This document shows positions 33,350 through 42,698 of a stretch of 64,000 nt of DNA, piece after piece. Location of the stretch: assembly GCA_002529645.1 (NCBI GenBank), contig NAEP01000036.1, forward strand, positions 1-64,000, written 5' to 3'. Source of the stretch: Candidatus Lumbricidiphila eiseniae (GTDB lineage Bacteria; Actinomycetota; Actinomycetes; Actinomycetales; Microbacteriaceae). Made by a program: the position numbers and the translations under genes. The notes under the pieces are model-generated. The model saw only the letters and a list, made by a program, of their open reading frames with translations. It was not told the DNA's origin and ran no database searches. Position 1 is the stretch's first letter. Each line of letters opens with the position of its first letter.

Positions 33350-34687
33350 ATGGACAAGCAGCGCGACTTCGTTCTCCGCACCATTGAGGAGCGAGGCGTC
33401 AAATTTGTTCGATTATGGTTCACCGACGTCGTGGGGACACTCAAGTCGGTCGCCATCGCCCCCGCCGAGGTCGAGGGGGCCTTCACCGAGGGTATTGGGT
33501 TTGACGGGTCGGCGATTGAGGGATTGAGTCGAACGTTTGAGTCTGATCTTCTCGCGTTCCCCGACCCGACGACGTTTCAGACACTGCCCTGGCGTGGCGA
33601 TGTTGATCCCACCGCACGAATGTTTTGCGACATCACAACACCGGATGGTGCTCCGGCGGTTGCCGACCCTCGCAACGTCCTCAAACGCACGCTGGAACGC
33701 GCCGCGGAGCGCGGGTTTACCTTTTACACCCATCCAGAAATTGAGTTTTATCTGCTGGAGTCGTCAGATTTCGGTGAGGGTGGCCCCACTCCGGCTGATT
33801 CGGCGGGGTATTTTGATAATGTGCCTGGCGGCACCGCGCACGACTTCCGTCGTCGTTCCGTGCGTATGCTCGAAGATCTTGGCATTTCCGTTGAGTTCAG
33901 TCATCACGAAGCTGGCCCCGGTCAGAATGAGATCGATCTTCGCTATGCCGACGCACTGACAACCGCTGACAACATCATGACATTCCGCACGGTTGTGAAA
34001 GAGGTCGCCATCGAGCAGGGTGTCTATGCAACTTTCATGCCAAAACCGTTCTCTGAGCACCCCGGCTCAGGAATGCACACTCACCTCTCGTTGTTCGAGG
34101 GTGACACCAACGCCTTCTTTGAGGTGGGGGGGCAGTACCAACTGTCAAAGATTGGCCGTCAGTTCATCGCCGGTTTGCTCCGGCACTCCGCCGAGATCTC
34201 GGCGGTCACCAACCAGTTCGTCAACTCCTACAAACGGCTATGGGGCGGTGATGAGGCACCAAGTTTTGTGTGCTGGGGTCACAACAACCGCTCGGCACTC
34301 GTGCGTGTGCCGCTGTACAAACCAAACAAGGGCCAGAGCGCCCGCGTCGAATACCGGGCGATCGATTCCGCTGCAAACCCCTACCTCACGTTTTCACTGC
34401 TGCTGGCGGCGGGCCTGCGCGGTATCGAAGAGGCCTACGAGTTGCCGCCCGAAGCATCCGATAACGTCTGGGAACTCAGCGACACCGAACGACGCGCACT
34501 CGGGTATAGCCCGCTTCCCAAGAGTCTTGATCACGCCATCGAAAGCATGGAGGCATCAGAACTTGTTGCGGAAACACTCGGCGAACAGGTCTTCAGCTAT
34601 GTACTCGCGAACAAGCGATCAGAATGGCACGACTACCGTGCACAGGTCACGCCATTTGAGTTGCGCCGTAACTTGAAGATCCTGTAG
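33350..34687 (+). CDS. glnA2: Glutamine synthetase GlnA2 (GSI-alpha type)
   Basis: The roughly 445-residue glutamine synthetase-fold enzyme ligates ammonia to glutamate or an analogue. It carries the metal and substrate motifs GFDGSAIEGL, FYTHPEIEFYLL, HHEAGPGQNEIDLRYADAL, SGMHTHLSLF, and VEYRAIDSAANPYL. It lacks the NKDLYDLP-type adenylylation loop seen in glnA1. Order glnA2-glnE matches mycobacteria. I prefer ATG 33350, 6 bases after AAAGG; an ATG six bases upstream is too close to the Shine-Dalgarno sequence. Confidence 0.92.
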   Translation: MDKQRDFVLRTIEERGVKFVRLWFTDVVGTLKSVAIAPAEVEGAFTEGIGFDGSAIEGLSRTFESDLLAFPDPTTFQTLPWRGDVDPTARMFCDITTPDGAPAVADPRNVLKRTLERAAERGFTFYTHPEIEFYLLESSDFGEGGPTPADSAGYFDNVPGGTAHDFRRRSVRMLEDLGISVEFSHHEAGPGQNEIDLRYADALTTADNIMTFRTVVKEVAIEQGVYATFMPKPFSEHPGSGMHTHLSLFEGDTNAFFEVGGQYQLSKIGRQFIAGLLRHSAEISAVTNQFVNSYKRLWGGDEAPSFVCWGHNNRSALVRVPLYKPNKGQSARVEYRAIDSAANPYLTFSLLLAAGLRGIEEAYELPPEASDNVWELSDTERRALGYSPLPKSLDHAIESMEASELVAETLGEQVFSYVLANKRSEWHDYRAQVTPFELRRNLKIL

Positions 34688-34736
34688 TGCTCCCCGTTCT
34701 GTGCACGGCCAGGCTGGTGTGACGGTAGTTCGCAGG

Positions 34737-37700
34737 ATGTCGCACACGGTGCTTTCCCTTGCCTCGGTTGCTCGCGCGGGGTTTGTTGACCTTGAGCGTG
34801 CAGCAGTAGAACTAGACGAGTTTGCAACCGCAACGTCAGTGCCGGTTGCTCACCTGCTTGAGGTCTTCGGGTTTGCAGCTGACCCAGACGATGCACTCGC
34901 ATCAGCACGTCGATTGCACGAGCGTGTTCCGGAGCAGACAGTTGCGATCCTGTCCGACCGAGCAGCAAGTATTCGGTTGACACGAGTGCTCGGGGCATCC
35001 TCTGGTTTTGCAGACTTTCTCAGTAAGCACCCGAGCGAGGTGGCACGGTTTCGATCTGAGCCAACCCAGCTTCGATCCCTCGCCGAGACACGGCACAAAC
35101 TTGTCAGCGCCGCTGAGAACGCGCTTCGAGCGGATTCCCGGTCAGTGCCTGACTCGGATTCAGTGGCCTCGGCCATCCGCCACTGTTATCGGGCACTGCT
35201 GCTCGACCTTGTGATTTATGACCTCAGTCACCCCGATCCGGTCGTTGCACTAGACGAAGTTGCCGCTGCTCTTGCGGATCTCGCCGCCGCAGCCCTCGAC
35301 GCGGCTCTACACGCGGCACGAACCCTCACAGCGTGGGAACCCGATGCCGGGACAACACCGCCCGGTACGTTCCCCGCCGCCGACGTTGCGCACACAAGAC
35401 TTGCAATCATTGGTATGGGCAAATCCGGGGCATCCGAACTCAACTATGTCAGCGACGTTGACGTCATCTTCGTCGCTGAGTCTGCCGACGAAAATGCCAC
35501 CAGCACGACACGAGCCCTAGATGTTGCCACCCGTCTGGCCGTCGTCACGATGCGTCTGATCGGGGAACCGGGCATTGAGCCGCCGCTGTGGGAGGTCGAT
35601 CCAAATCTTCGCCCCGAAGGCAAAGACGGTGCACTCGTGCGGACTCTCGACTCCCACGTCGCCTACTACGACCGCTGGGCCAAGAGCTGGGAGTTTCAAG
35701 CGCTGCTCAAAGCCCGACCGCTGGCCGGTGACCTAGAACTGGGGGAGCGATACTGGGCCGCCATTAACCCGAAGGTGTGGACCAGCTCGAGTCGCGAAGG
35801 GTTTGTGGAATCGGTGCAGACGATGCGGAAGCGAGTCACCGACTACATTCCCGCCGATAATGTGGACGTGCAGCTCAAACTGGGGCCGGGTGGGCTGCGT
35901 GACATTGAGTTCACCGTACAGTTGCTGCAGCTTGTGCACGGCGCGAGTGATTCCACGATCCGGCAACGAAGCACCCTGGCCGCCCTGGCCGCCCTCGCCG
36001 CGAGCGGATACATCGGGCGCAACGAAGCGGTTCGGTTCGCGCACGACTACCGGGTGCTCCGAGTCTTAGAGCACCGACTACAACTGCGGCGCTTGCGCCG
36101 CACTCACCTCATGCCGCGCGACGAGGCGGGGTTGCGCGTGCTCGCGCGAGCATCCGCCCTCGCAACAAACGCGGAGGAACTAACATCTCTCTGGCAGTCC
36201 ACCCGGCAACGAGTGCGAGGCCTGCACGAACGGCTGTTCTATCGACCACTGCTGTCAGCGGTGGCGGCCCTGCCGACCGAAGGCTCGGATCTCACGAGTG
36301 CGCAAGCCCAGGCCCGGCTCGCCGCGATCGGCTATCGTGACCCGGTCGGTGCGCTGGCGCACATTACGGCCCTCACGACCGGTGTGTCTCGACGCGCAAC
36401 GATTCAGCGGAACCTCATGCCGGTGCTGATTTCCTGGTTCGCGGAAGGGGCAGATCCTGACTTCGGGTTGCTGTCTTTCCGCCGATTGAGTGACACACTG
36501 GGGGAGACGCACTGGTATCTGCGGCTACTGCGTGATTCATCGGATGCCGCGCGACGATTGACTCGCATCCTGTCGGGTTCGCGGTTCGCCGCCAAGTTGA
36601 TTGAGCACACCCCGGAGGCGGTCGTGTGGCTTACCGAGACCGATGAGCTTCGACCCCGTTCGCGCGACATACTTGCCGACCAGACGCGGGCTATTCTCAG
36701 TCGGCACGATGACCTTAACACCGCCGGGAAAGTGCTCCGCTCCTTCCGTCGGCGCGAGGTGTTGCGACTTACGCTCATGGCTATCTTGGATCTGTGCTCC
36801 ATTGAAGAACTCGGGCGGGGGCTTGCAGACGTTGCGGCAAACCACATTGACGGGATGCTTCGTGCGATCCGAAGAGGCGGTGACGACGGAATCGACTGTG
36901 CCGTCATCGGCATGGGCCGGTTTGGTGGAGCAGAACTGGGCATCGGCTCGGACGTGGACATTCTGTATGTCTATCGCCCGAGAACCGCCGAACCGGATGC
37001 GGCGCACATCCGAGCGCTGTGGATCGTGTCGGAGCTCGGACGATTGACCGAGGATGCACGCCTCCCGTTCGATCTCGACGCGGATCTGCGCCCGGAGGGG
37101 CGCAACGGGGTTGTCGTCCGTTCTCTTGATGCGTACCGTGCCTACTATCAACGCTGGTCGCTCACCTGGGAGGCTCAGGCACTGTTGCGGGCGCGGGGCG
37201 TGGCCGGAGACGCCAGCCTGATCAGCGATTTCATCGACCTCGCCGACACCGTGCGCTACCCGAAGCATATGGCCGACACCGAAGTACGCGAGGTCAAGCG
37301 GATCAAGGCGCGCGTCGAATCAGAGCGCCTGCCGCAGGGCACTGACCCCACGCGCCACCTCAAGCTGGGTCGTGGCTCGCTCTCCGATGTCGAATGGTTC
37401 GTACAGCTCATCCAGTTGCAGTACGCCACGGTGGTACCCGAGTTGCGTACCCAGTCAACGCTGGGCGCTTTGGCCGCCGCCGTGCGTGCCGACAAGGTCG
37501 AGGCATCCGACGCTGAAATTCTCAGGTCCGCCTGGATTTTCGCATCGCGAGCCCGCACCGCGCTAACCCTCTGGCTGGACCGAACCACCAATGTCTTGCC
37601 CGGGGATCGAACACAACTCGACGGGGTCGCACGATTAATGGGGTACCCGCCCCGCTCGGCAACAAAACTGGAACACGATTACTTGAAGATCACGCGGCGG

Positions 37701-37742
37701 GCTCGCACCGTGTTTGAGCGGGGTTTCTACGGCACAAACTGA
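34737..37742 (+). CDS. glnE: Bifunctional glutamine synthetase adenylyltransferase/deadenylase
   Basis: GlnE switches GlnA1 activity by adding and removing AMP from its regulatory tyrosine. About 1001 residues, full length. Two nucleotidyltransferase domains are visible, each with a G-G/S-x-E-L..DVDxxFV-type motif: MGKSGASELNYVSDVDVIFV (N-terminal, deadenylase) and MGRFGGAELGIGSDVDILYV (C-terminal, adenylylase), each followed by LRPEG and later KLGPGGLRDIEFTVQLLQL or KLGRGSLSDVEWFVQLIQL. It is immediately downstream of glnA2. The start chosen is the first ATG before homology; upstream GTG codons are possible. Confidence 0.93.
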   Translation: MSHTVLSLASVARAGFVDLERAAVELDEFATATSVPVAHLLEVFGFAADPDDALASARRLHERVPEQTVAILSDRAASIRLTRVLGASSGFADFLSKHPSEVARFRSEPTQLRSLAETRHKLVSAAENALRADSRSVPDSDSVASAIRHCYRALLLDLVIYDLSHPDPVVALDEVAAALADLAAAALDAALHAARTLTAWEPDAGTTPPGTFPAADVAHTRLAIIGMGKSGASELNYVSDVDVIFVAESADENATSTTRALDVATRLAVVTMRLIGEPGIEPPLWEVDPNLRPEGKDGALVRTLDSHVAYYDRWAKSWEFQALLKARPLAGDLELGERYWAAINPKVWTSSSREGFVESVQTMRKRVTDYIPADNVDVQLKLGPGGLRDIEFTVQLLQLVHGASDSTIRQRSTLAALAALAASGYIGRNEAVRFAHDYRVLRVLEHRLQLRRLRRTHLMPRDEAGLRVLARASALATNAEELTSLWQSTRQRVRGLHERLFYRPLLSAVAALPTEGSDLTSAQAQARLAAIGYRDPVGALAHITALTTGVSRRATIQRNLMPVLISWFAEGADPDFGLLSFRRLSDTLGETHWYLRLLRDSSDAARRLTRILSGSRFAAKLIEHTPEAVVWLTETDELRPRSRDILADQTRAILSRHDDLNTAGKVLRSFRRREVLRLTLMAILDLCSIEELGRGLADVAANHIDGMLRAIRRGGDDGIDCAVIGMGRFGGAELGIGSDVDILYVYRPRTAEPDAAHIRALWIVSELGRLTEDARLPFDLDADLRPEGRNGVVVRSLDAYRAYYQRWSLTWEAQALLRARGVAGDASLISDFIDLADTVRYPKHMADTEVREVKRIKARVESERLPQGTDPTRHLKLGRGSLSDVEWFVQLIQLQYATVVPELRTQSTLGALAAAVRADKVEASDAEILRSAWIFASRARTALTLWLDRTTNVLPGDRTQLDGVARLMGYPPRSATKLEHDYLKITRRARTVFERGFYGTN

Positions 37743-37758
37743 ACGCTGCAGGGCGGTT

Positions 37759-38766
37759 TTATGGCACCCTGGGTAGGGGTTTGCGGGAGACCCGCGTTCG
37801 GCGAATGATATCCACGATGAGCACGATGATCGCACACCAGACAAGCCCAAATCCGATCCACCGTTCGAGCGGCATTGGCTCGTGCAGAATCACCACACCG
37901 ACGATGAACTGCAGAAGGGGTGCCAGATACTGGATGAATCCGAGCCTGCTGAGGGGGAGGCGACGGGCCGCGGAGCCAAACAGAAGCAGCGGCACAGCCG
38001 TCACTGCCCCGATCCCGAGCATGAGAAGGGTGTTGGTCACGCTCACGCTACCGAAGGTCAACCGGTGAGATAACGCGAACACTCCGAGAACGACGATAGC
38101 GACGGGGGTCAGCGACAGTGTTTCAACCGTGAGACTCGAGATGGAATCGATGCGGGAACCAACCTTGTTCTTGACATAGGAATACAGTGCGAACGACGAC
38201 GCGAGAACAAGGGAAATCCACGGTAACTGACCGAGTCCGACCGTCAGCACAATAACAGCCGCCGTTGAAATGCCGACCGCAACCCACTGCATGAGCGTGA
38301 GCCGTTCTCGCAGCAGAATCACACCGAGCAGTATTGTCATAATTGGGTTGATGAAGTACCCGAGTGCTGCCTCCACAACGTGCTCGGTAAGGGTGGCATA
38401 CACATACGTAAGCCAGTTGATGCAGATAAGCAGTCCGCCCGTGGACAGTAGTGCCACTGTGCGGGCGCTGCCCAAGAGGGTCAAAAATGGCTGCCATGTG
38501 CGCATAATCGTGAGCAGCACAGCGCAAAACCCGAGTGAAAAAACAACGCGCCACGCCACGATCTCGATCGGGTCTGACGGGACAAGCGCGATGAAATACA
38601 GGGGGAGAAACCCCCAAAGACCGTAGGCTCCGGCCGCAAACACAATTCCACTGCGCGCGGTGAGCGGGCGCAAACTGCTGTTTACTCCCCCGAGCGAATC
38701 TGCCGATTCACCGCCAGATGATGAGGGCTGGGATGCCACGGGCAGTTGGGTACGACGCCGAGGCAT
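37759..38766 (-). CDS. rarD: RarD/EamA family transporter
   Basis: The 335-residue ten-helix membrane protein of the drug/metabolite transporter superfamily has signature strings GAYGLWGFLPLYF, LICINWLTYVYA, ALGYFINPIMTILLGVILLRERLT and RRLPLSRLGFIQYLAPLLQFIVGV, typical of RarD. The first about 30 residues are polar and poorly conserved. Substrates of RarD proteins are unknown. It is convergent with glnE, separated by 16 bp. Confidence 0.88.
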   Translation of the reverse strand: MPRRRTQLPVASQPSSSGGESADSLGGVNSSLRPLTARSGIVFAAGAYGLWGFLPLYFIALVPSDPIEIVAWRVVFSLGFCAVLLTIMRTWQPFLTLLGSARTVALLSTGGLLICINWLTYVYATLTEHVVEAALGYFINPIMTILLGVILLRERLTLMQWVAVGISTAAVIVLTVGLGQLPWISLVLASSFALYSYVKNKVGSRIDSISSLTVETLSLTPVAIVVLGVFALSHRLTFGSVSVTNTLLMLGIGAVTAVPLLLFGSAARRLPLSRLGFIQYLAPLLQFIVGVVILHEPMPLERWIGFGLVWCAIIVLIVDIIRRTRVSRKPLPRVP

Positions 38767-38786
38767 GCGCCCAGCCTACTCCGGAG

Positions 38787-38834
38787 CACCGGAGCATCCC
38801 AGCCAGAAGACACCGGAGCATCCCAGCCAGAAAT
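38787..38834. repeat. Direct tandem 24-bp repeat
   Basis: Two adjacent 24-bp units (38787-38810 and 38811-38834) share CACCGGAGCATCCCAGCCAG. There is no spacer, so this is ordinary tandem duplication in the gap between rarD and the amidase gene. Confidence 0.85.
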
Positions 38835-38910
38835 GGGTCAGCGACGCGCACCGCAGACTCGAGGCACTCGGATTGCAGGCCCTGCTTATTGCAGCACGCA
38901 CCACCGAATC

Positions 38911-39855
38911 TCACACAGAAAGGATGCTCTTCGGGATCCGGTGTGTTGTCACCGCCCCGATCGGTGTAAAGGGGTGCAGTTCGTTCGGTGCGATAGACCC
39001 TGTTGGCCCCCCGAGCCGGGAGTGTCCGACGGCACTGAGTGTTACGTAAGCGTCATCACGGGTCCAGCCATGCACGTCAACAAGAAAGCTAAACATGTCC
39101 TCGTATCCGCGCATAATGCTGTCCTGGACTGGATCACCGAGTCCGACAAAGATCCACTCACTGTCGGTCTCCACGCGCGGCGCACGCAGACCGAGTCCCG
39201 CCACAAGATCAATGCTGACAACAGCCACCCCCTCGGCCTCAATGGCGATAAAGGAGGATTCTCCCTCGGCCATCACAGCGTGGATGTCACCGATGGCAAG
39301 GTAGGCACCGTCTACCTGCACGGGCAGGTATACCGTTGAGCCCGGGCGGCATTCGACCAGATCCATATTGCCACCGTGGAAGTAGCTCGGCATAAGCGTC
39401 GATGCGGTACCGATCGCTGGGGCAGTTCCAATGCACCCGATCATCGGCTGAGCGGGCACCGTCACTCGGTTTGTCAGGTGTACACCATACTCATCGATTG
39501 GCACCCGGCGGGTAAATATGTCCTCGCCCATGACGTGCTGCAGCGCACCACAACGGGGGAGGCTGACCGACCAACCGTATTCCTTCAGCCGGATCTCGTG
39601 GATCGTCACGGCAATCGCGTCGCCGGGTGCCGCGCCCTCGACAAAAACCGGTCCTGTCACCGGGTTAATCGGAGCCTGGAGTTCGGTCAAGCTGTGGTGT
39701 TGGTGCAGTTCCGCGTACACCGCATCGCTTGTCTCGAAGCCAAGGCGCTCCCCTGTACCCGGGCGGATGCGAATCGAGGGGGTGATCTCCGCGCTAAAAC
39801 CCGGCCGACCGTGGCTTTTGTCGAGAAAAAAGTCACAGCCGTGTGTCGTGCTCAC
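38911..39855 (-). CDS. Acetamidase/formamidase family protein
   Basis: The 314-residue protein of the FmdA/AmdA family hydrolyses short amides to acids and ammonia. Family marks are GPVFVEGAAPGDAIAVTI, MIGCIGTAPA, YFHGGNMDLVECRPGSTVYLPVQVDGAYLAIGDIHAVMAEGE. The glycine-rich HGGNMD and GDIHA segments are conserved. It follows the APC permease with a 4-bp overlap (ATGA), so the pair may import and hydrolyse an amide or amino-acid derivative, supplying nitrogen beside the glutamine synthetase genes. Confidence 0.87.
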   Translation of the reverse strand: MSTTHGCDFFLDKSHGRPGFSAEITPSIRIRPGTGERLGFETSDAVYAELHQHHSLTELQAPINPVTGPVFVEGAAPGDAIAVTIHEIRLKEYGWSVSLPRCGALQHVMGEDIFTRRVPIDEYGVHLTNRVTVPAQPMIGCIGTAPAIGTASTLMPSYFHGGNMDLVECRPGSTVYLPVQVDGAYLAIGDIHAVMAEGESSFIAIEAEGVAVVSIDLVAGLGLRAPRVETDSEWIFVGLGDPVQDSIMRGYEDMFSFLVDVHGWTRDDAYVTLSAVGHSRLGGPTGSIAPNELHPFTPIGAVTTHRIPKSILSV

Positions 39856-41276
39856 GCTGCGGCCTGCTCTTCGGTGGTGCCCGTCGGGGTGTGCTTCCCG
39901 TCGAGAGTCGCCTCACGCCCGGACCACCGGTAGTACAAAAAGATGCCGGCACCGAGGACTAGCCAGACCGCACCGCCGATCTTTGCCTCGTCGCTTGCGT
40001 TGAGAAGCACGTAACCGATGATGAGGAAGCCGACGAAGGGAACAATGAGGTGGAGTAGCACGTTTCGGGAGCGCCTCTTCACCATGTAGAACCAGATCAC
40101 GGACAGATGCAGCATCATGAAACCGAACAGCGCTCCGAAGTTTACAAGCGATGTAATAAGGCCAATTTGGCCGACAAAGAACAGCGCAAGAATGGCGGAA
40201 AGGGCTGACACGACGAGAATCGCGAGGTGGGGAACCTGCCGACGGCTGATCGAGCTGAGGAAGTGCGGGAGCTGACGATCACGGCTCATGGAATAGAGAA
40301 GACGTGATGTCGCCGCCTGGGCTGCCATCGCATTGGCGATACCGACGGCAAGAACATTGACGATAAAGAACGCCGTGGACCAACCGCTATCCGACGCCGC
40401 CTTGACGAGCAGGAAGAACGCGTTACCCACCTCATCATCGGCAAAAGAAGCCCGGCCCGCGGCGAGTGCGCTGGCAAGCCAGGTCTGCAGAATGAAGCAG
40501 AAGGCCACGATAACGAGGCCCATAATCATTGCGATGCCGGCGGAGTTTCGCTTACCGGTTGATTCCTCAGCCATCGTTGAGATGCCGTCAAAACCGAGGA
40601 AGCTGAGGACCGCGATAGAGAGCGCCGAGGCAAGGAGCGGCCCGGTTATTTTGGCAGGATCCCAGACGGGTTGTGCTGTGAACTCGGCACCCGGAATCGT
40701 CCCGGACGTGAGCGCAGTAACCGCGATTACGACAAAGATGACGACGAACACGAGCTGAATCGTCAAGAATACTCGGTTCATAAGTTTGAGTGAGGTGATG
40801 CCTGCGAGGTTCACGACCGTGTTGATTGCCACAAAGATGAGCGCCCAGATCCAGCGTGGTGTGCCGGGGAATATTCCGACCATGGATTCGGCGGCAAAGA
40901 CGTAGAGTAGCGTCGGGATGAGGAGATAGTCGAGGAGGATCGCCCAACCGGCAAAGAATCCAACGGTCGGGTGGATGCCGCGTCCGACGTACGAGAACAC
41001 CGAACCGGCCAGCGGAATTGCCTTCGCCATCTGCGCATAGGCGAGCGCCGTGAAGATCATCGCGACAAGTCCGATGAGGTATACCAGAGGGACCATGCCC
41101 TCTGCGGCGTTGTAGACAGTACCAAAGATCGCCCACGGAGCAATCGGCACCATGAAGACGAGGCCATAGATCAGCAGGTCCGCGGTTGAGGCGGAGCGTT
41201 TGAGTTCCTGCTTATAGCCGTAAGATTCGAGCTGTTCTTGAGTGCTCAGTTCAGGGGAAAGCGGTGTGGCTGTCAT
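39852..41276 (-). CDS. APC superfamily amino-acid permease
   Basis: The 474-residue, roughly twelve-helix transporter starts MTATPLSPELS after GAAGGG. LIYGLVFMVPIAPWAIFGTVY, PLAGSVFSYVGRGIHP, and SFLGFDGISTMAEES (the unwound helix and FDG motif of the family) support the call. Its C-terminus overlaps the amidase start. The substrate is unknown; the operon partner suggests an amide or amine. Confidence 0.9.
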   Translation of the reverse strand: MTATPLSPELSTQEQLESYGYKQELKRSASTADLLIYGLVFMVPIAPWAIFGTVYNAAEGMVPLVYLIGLVAMIFTALAYAQMAKAIPLAGSVFSYVGRGIHPTVGFFAGWAILLDYLLIPTLLYVFAAESMVGIFPGTPRWIWALIFVAINTVVNLAGITSLKLMNRVFLTIQLVFVVIFVVIAVTALTSGTIPGAEFTAQPVWDPAKITGPLLASALSIAVLSFLGFDGISTMAEESTGKRNSAGIAMIMGLVIVAFCFILQTWLASALAAGRASFADDEVGNAFFLLVKAASDSGWSTAFFIVNVLAVGIANAMAAQAATSRLLYSMSRDRQLPHFLSSISRRQVPHLAILVVSALSAILALFFVGQIGLITSLVNFGALFGFMMLHLSVIWFYMVKRRSRNVLLHLIVPFVGFLIIGYVLLNASDEAKIGGAVWLVLGAGIFLYYRWSGREATLDGKHTPTGTTEEQAAA

Positions 41277-41307
41277 GGCGACCCTTCGGGAGGGGAGATG
41301 GATGTCT

Positions 41308-42231
41308 CTAGGTGTCGTGCGTTGCAAGGAATTGTGCGATTACGGCGCGGAACTCCTCGGGGTGTTCTAGGTGCGTGCAGTGGCTACTACCGGGGAAGAC
41401 ATGCGATTTCACGTGCGGGATGCCCGTGACAAACGGTGCCCACGCTGCGGGTGTTGCTTCGTCGTACTCACCGGCAACCACGAGGGTGGGCACCAGGATA
41501 CGGGGGAGTCGATCCACAATAGACCAGTGACGGAGCGAGCCCACGACGTAGAACTCATTGGGTCCGTTCATGGTGTGGTAGACGGTGGGCTCTGCCTCCA
41601 TCTGCTCCGTGCTCTCGACAAAATCCCGGGGTATGGGTGTCACCATGCACACGTGCCGTTCGTAGAAAGCCTGCGTCGCGCGAAGGTACGCGGGCTCATC
41701 CAGGGTGCCCTCTGCTTCGTGAGCGCTGAGGGCATTACGGAAGGTGTCCGGGAGTTGTGCACGCAGTTCAGCTGCCCCCTGCACCCAGAGCTCCATAGAT
41801 GCGGGAGAATTGCAGATTAACAGACTCGTGAGGCCGAGGGGTTGGCGGACGGCAATTTCCGCGCCGAGCATGCCGCCCCAGGATTGCCCGAGCACGTGAT
41901 AGCGGGTGAAGCCCAGATGTGCGGCAACGGTGTGGAATTCCTCGACGAAGAGCTCCGGCGTCCAGAAGTCAGCCGGTGCATCCGGTCGGTGGGTGCTGTT
42001 TCCACACCCAAACTGGTCGTAGTGCACGACAACGCGTCCGGTATCCGCAAGAAGCTCTAGGTTCCGCACATAGTTGTGAGCCATGCCCGGACCACCGTGC
42101 AGAACAATGAGCGGTAGCGCTTCTGCTCGCGGCGCAGAGGGTGTCGTAACACGAACCCAAGTGTGTCCGTCCCGAAACGGAACGCGCATCGCATCGACGC
42201 GATTCACAGGCTTTTTCACGCGGGGACCCAC
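41308..42231 (-). CDS. Proline iminopeptidase-family alpha/beta hydrolase
   Basis: The 307-residue cytoplasmic hydrolase has oxyanion motif HGGPGMAHNY, nucleophile elbow GQSWGGMLGAE with catalytic Ser, Asp in VVAGEYDEATP and His near SSHCTHLEHPE. HGGPG and GQSWGG are diagnostic of the prolyl aminopeptidase/tricorn-interacting F1 group, which removes N-terminal residues from peptides. The start could be the internal ATG of MRVPFRDGHTW. It is separated by 31 bp from the permease gene start and may be co-transcribed with it. Confidence 0.85.
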   Translation of the reverse strand: MGPRVKKPVNRVDAMRVPFRDGHTWVRVTTPSAPRAEALPLIVLHGGPGMAHNYVRNLELLADTGRVVVHYDQFGCGNSTHRPDAPADFWTPELFVEEFHTVAAHLGFTRYHVLGQSWGGMLGAEIAVRQPLGLTSLLICNSPASMELWVQGAAELRAQLPDTFRNALSAHEAEGTLDEPAYLRATQAFYERHVCMVTPIPRDFVESTEQMEAEPTVYHTMNGPNEFYVVGSLRHWSIVDRLPRILVPTLVVAGEYDEATPAAWAPFVTGIPHVKSHVFPGSSHCTHLEHPEEFRAVIAQFLATHDT

Positions 42232-42361
42232 CGGCTAACTATACACCGTAGTGGAGCTCAGCTTGAGGATCTGAAAACCAGAGGGTGCTCCTTGGAGACG
42301 TACTTCCCAAGAAATACAGGGAAGTGCGATGTCAAGCATGAGCAAGGTCGTTACCGCGGCT

Positions 42362-42382
42362 GTCCGAGAACCCGTCCGTTTA
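42362..42382. repeat. Left end direct repeat (attL) of the integrated element
   Basis: GTCCGAGAACCCGTCCGTTT plus one A matches 46731-46751 in direct orientation at 20 of 21 positions. The pair brackets the integrase-bearing, GC-rich segment, as expected of attachment sites. The 216 bp from the hydrolase gene start to 42448 hold nothing else I recognise. Confidence 0.8.
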
Positions 42383-42448
42383 CTCGATCCGTGGCCGTTC
42401 TACGGGGGTCGCTGGGGGTCTGCGGGTGGTGTCGCCTACCTCAGTAGT

Positions 42449-42698
42449 ATGACCGACGACCGCTCCCGCCTCTGGACCCCCGCGGAAGCCTGCCGACTAC
42501 ACCGGCATCCCGATCAGAACTCTCGCTGATTGGCGGACAGAGCGTGCGCGCAGTCGAGGTCTCGGGTTGCCGTTCGTTGCGCTGTCGTCGCACAATGTCC
42601 GCTACCGCGATGAGAACGTTGAGGCGTTCATCTCGGGGCAGGTTGTGGTCCCGATGGATAGGACGGTCGATTCCTGGCGCGACGAACGCAGCTCATGA
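42449..42698 (+). pseudogene. Frameshifted helix-turn-helix (excisionase-like) gene
   Basis: ATG 42449 reads MTDDRSRLWTPAEAC; after one extra base the frame continues as ADYTGIPIRTLADWRTERAR, then LPFVALSSHNVRYRDENVEAFIS to a stop at 42696-42698. This is the MerR-like/excisionase helix-turn-helix that precedes integrases in actinobacterial elements. The single-base frameshift near 42489 makes it non-functional. The integrase ATG overlaps its stop. Confidence 0.7.

Noticed and set aside
38787-38834. Counting the 24-bp repeat near rarD as another spaced duplication
   Set aside because: The units are directly adjacent with no spacer and a 24-bp period.
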